A stretch of 6,270 bases of DNA, from NCBI GenBank assembly GCA_902783205.1, contig CACZQE010000349.1, positions 1 to 6,270 on the forward strand, read 5' to 3'. The notes below the pieces were generated by a model. That model was not told the origin of the DNA and did no database searches. It worked only from the letters and a program-made list of their open reading frames with translations. Position 1 is the first letter of the stretch. Each line of letters begins with the position of its first letter. The translations under genes were made by a program, and so were the position numbers. Source of the DNA: an uncultured Lachnospiraceae bacterium (GTDB lineage Bacteria; Bacillota_A; Clostridia; Lachnospirales; Lachnospiraceae). Shown here piece after piece: positions 4,906 through 6,270 of this stretch.

Positions 4906-6040
4906 GGTTATCGTCCTCACTTTCTTCAGAAAAAGCTGTCATCCGGAGAGTCCAGTCTTCACCCCTCTCAAAGCGCAGGGTCATGCCGCTCCAGATGGGA
5001 ATTGCCATTCCTTTTGTGATCTCTTTTGTCTCTCTATTGGGGAAAAATCCCCTCCATACGCCGTCACTTACATTCTTTATTCCAAACAGGCCTTTACGGT
5101 TGCGGTTTTCCACCACCTGACCGGTCACTGTTTCAGTATCAAAGGCATTCAGGCCGGTCTGACACTCATAAAGCCTGGCTCCCGCCGACAGTAGAATCCA
5201 GTCCAGACCGTCAGACATGGGATAGTAGACTTTGCCGCATCCCGGGCAGACCCTGGTTCCGTCCTCCTTGGAGATCAGCTTTGCCGAATAGCCGTGGAAG
5301 CCGCAGCTGCAGTCCTTGTAATCCATCATCAGGCGGACGACACTCTGTTTCCAGTCGATCTCCGTCGGGCGCAGATGGATCAGGCTGCCTCCTGAAAGAA
5401 AGGCTTTCTGAAACATTTTGCCCAGATCCTCCGGGTACTCCTTCCAGAAGCGGATCAGCTTGTCCTGGATCCCCGGCACCGGCGAATTGTCATGGGAGCC
5501 CGGTTCCATGCAGAAAATCCCTTCTCTGGCACGGAAGAGTTCCTTTTCGGCCGGGGAGAGGAAACAGTGATTTACCATCAGTTTTCCTTCAAAAGGCGAC
5601 CCTGTATGGTAAAAGTATTCAAAAAGAAATACCGCCATGAAATACCAGTCTGTCTCCACAGTCCAGCAGGCAGTTTCCCTGCCTTCCTCATCGCCGCTCA
5701 AAGCCTCAACCAGCTCCGGAGCCAGGAACTCGTTCATGACCGCCGCATCCGGCTCAACTGCCGTCCCTTCGGCCGCCACAGCCGCATCTGCCCTGACGTG
5801 CAGATCGCCGCATGCCGGATCAAAATAAAAGGCATCCGGATCAGACGATCCGTAAACCATTCCCCGGCTGTGCAGGTCCGAGAAGTAGCCGGCAAAATGC
5901 ATGGCCCCTTTGTGGAGGGCATCCATGGAGGAAAAATACACTGCCTTTGCCCTGACCTGGCCTTCCGGCCCGGGCAGGACGGCTGCCTCCTCGCAGATTT
6001 CCCGCAGGCAGACCCACTCTTTTCCGTCTATTACTTTCAT
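4889..6040 (-). CDS. Degenerate TerY-triad kinase paralogue: pseudokinase C-lobe, zinc ribbon and C-terminal beta-rich domain
   Basis: This 383-residue protein keeps landmarks of a kinase C-lobe: LHSRGMVYG (56-64) where the catalytic loop starts, FYFDPACGDL (71-80), FLAPEL with the APE motif (105-110), TDWYFMAVFLFEYF with the helix-F aspartate D131 (130-143), PFEGK (149-153) and SPVPG (186-190). The catalytic residues are gone: the HRD-like position reads YGSSDPDA, with no catalytic Asp or partner Asn, and the DFG-like position reads VRADAA. Only about 55 residues precede this point, too few for an N-lobe with the ATP-binding lysine. It is therefore probably a pseudokinase. A zinc ribbon follows (C244, C246, C265, C268), then a domain at 291-367 that is about 40% identical to the end of the gene upstream, and an acidic tail. 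The ATG overlaps the upstream stop as ATGA, with AGGGGG 11 bases before it. A regulatory partner of an active kinase is the likely role. The gene has no frameshift, so it is a maintained protein. Confidence 0.85.
   Translation of the reverse strand: MKVIDGKEWVCLREICEEAAVLPGPEGQVRAKAVYFSSMDALHKGAMHFAGYFSDLHSRGMVYGSSDPDAFYFDPACGDLHVRADAAVAAEGTAVEPDAAVMNEFLAPELVEALSGDEEGRETACWTVETDWYFMAVFLFEYFYHTGSPFEGKLMVNHCFLSPAEKELFRAREGIFCMEPGSHDNSPVPGIQDKLIRFWKEYPEDLGKMFQKAFLSGGSLIHLRPTEIDWKQSVVRLMMDYKDCSCGFHGYSAKLISKEDGTRVCPGCGKVYYPMSDGLDWILLSAGARLYECQTGLNAFDTETVTGQVVENRNRKGLFGIKNVSDGVWRGFFPNRETKEITKGMAIPIWSGMTLRFERGEDWTLRMTAFSEESEDDNHEQAE
4914..4918 (-). promoter_or_regulatory. Ribosome binding site deciding the vWA start
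   Basis: GAGGA on the minus strand is 8 bases upstream of the ATG at 4905 and overlaps the in-frame GTG at 4920, which has no site of its own. The ATG is thus the likely start. The site lies within the last codons of the pseudokinase-like gene. Confidence 0.65.
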
Positions 6041-6270
6041 ATGCAGATCTTCCCCCTGACACCGTCATCAAACTCTATGGAAAGTTCTTTCCAGACCGGA
6101 ACCGTTTTCCCGGGGCCTACTTCCCTGACACTCTGATCGGGAAAAACCGCTTTCCACACCTTGCGCGACTGATTCCTGATGCCGAAGAGGCCTCTCTTGA
6201 CACGGTTCTCGATCACCACGCCGGTGACAGTTTCAAAATCATCGTTATTTCTTTCGGTCAGGCACCGGTA
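6037..6270 (-). CDS. Partial gene: C-terminal domain of a kinase-like paralogue (N-terminal part beyond the window)
   Basis: Only the last 77 residues are visible; the frame stays open to the window edge at 6270. The segment contains ETVTGVVIENR and KRGLFGIRN, then VW, FP, PVW and an IEF strand, and aligns without gaps to residues 291-367 of the next gene, with about 31 of 77 positions identical by eye. In TerY-type triads the kinase carries such a C-terminal region after a zinc ribbon, so I infer this is the end of the cassette's full kinase. The kinase domain itself is not in view. The TGA stop overlaps the next start as ATGA (6040-6037), a classic sign of coupled translation. The operon promoter must lie beyond the window. 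Confidence 0.85.
   Translation of the reverse strand, partial: YRCLTERNNDDFETVTGVVIENRVKRGLFGIRNQSRKVWKAVFPDQSVREVGPGKTVPVWKELSIEFDDGVRGKICI

Noticed and set aside
4906..4920. GTG at 4920 as the start of the vWA gene
   Set aside because: No Shine-Dalgarno sequence precedes it, whereas GAGGA is properly spaced for the ATG at 4905.
5492..6136. A 214-codon open frame on the plus strand, and another at 5026-5640
   Set aside because: Both are antisense shadows of the pseudokinase-like gene, with proline/arginine/serine-rich compositions typical of reverse-frame reading of a real gene.

Overview
The window is from a bacterium with balanced base composition. Strong AGGAGG-type ribosome sites, short intergenic gaps, a 26-residue HEAT-like repeat protein and a long-form serine acetyltransferase all suggest a clostridial Firmicute, probably Lachnospiraceae; this is an inference from gene style, not a taxonomic proof. 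Every gene I accept is on the minus strand, so transcription runs from high to low coordinates.

Region 6270 to 2929 is a compact cassette that fits the TerY-phosphorylation triad described for Ter-linked stress systems. In transcription order it holds the C-terminal end of a protein cut by the window edge (probably the kinase), a second protein of the same family whose kinase domain is truncated and has lost its catalytic residues, a TerY-like von Willebrand A (vWA) protein with an intact MIDAS metal site, a PP2C phosphatase, and a small cysteine-rich protein resembling a stand-alone TerY-C metal-binding domain. Stop and start codons overlap or lie within about 30 bases, so the genes are probably co-translated. 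The likely logic is that a kinase and the PP2C set the phosphorylation of shared targets, the vWA protein scaffolds the complex, and the cysteine-rich protein senses or binds metal.

Region 2913 to 1210 continues without a visible terminator: serine O-acetyltransferase (15 bases after the cysteine-rich gene), an ArsR-family repressor without cysteines, and a HEAT-like repeat protein. A tRNA-Phe(GAA) follows at 1158-1086 with its own near-consensus promoter, whose -35 box contains the stop codon of the HEAT-like gene. Two intrinsic terminators in tandem (1079-1048 and 1014-975) end this block.

Region 932 to 1 is a separate unit. An extended -10 promoter (about 924-932) drives a 118-residue protein with an N-terminal amphipathic helix and a Ser/Thr/Pro-rich linker, followed after 15 bases by a methylthioribose-kinase-like gene cut by the window start. 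The helix-linker layout resembles microcompartment cargo proteins, but no shell protein is visible here.

No transposase, CRISPR array, phage gene or convincing plus-strand gene was seen. There is no gene-free stretch longer than 300 bases; the largest gap, 849-1085, holds the promoter and the two terminators.
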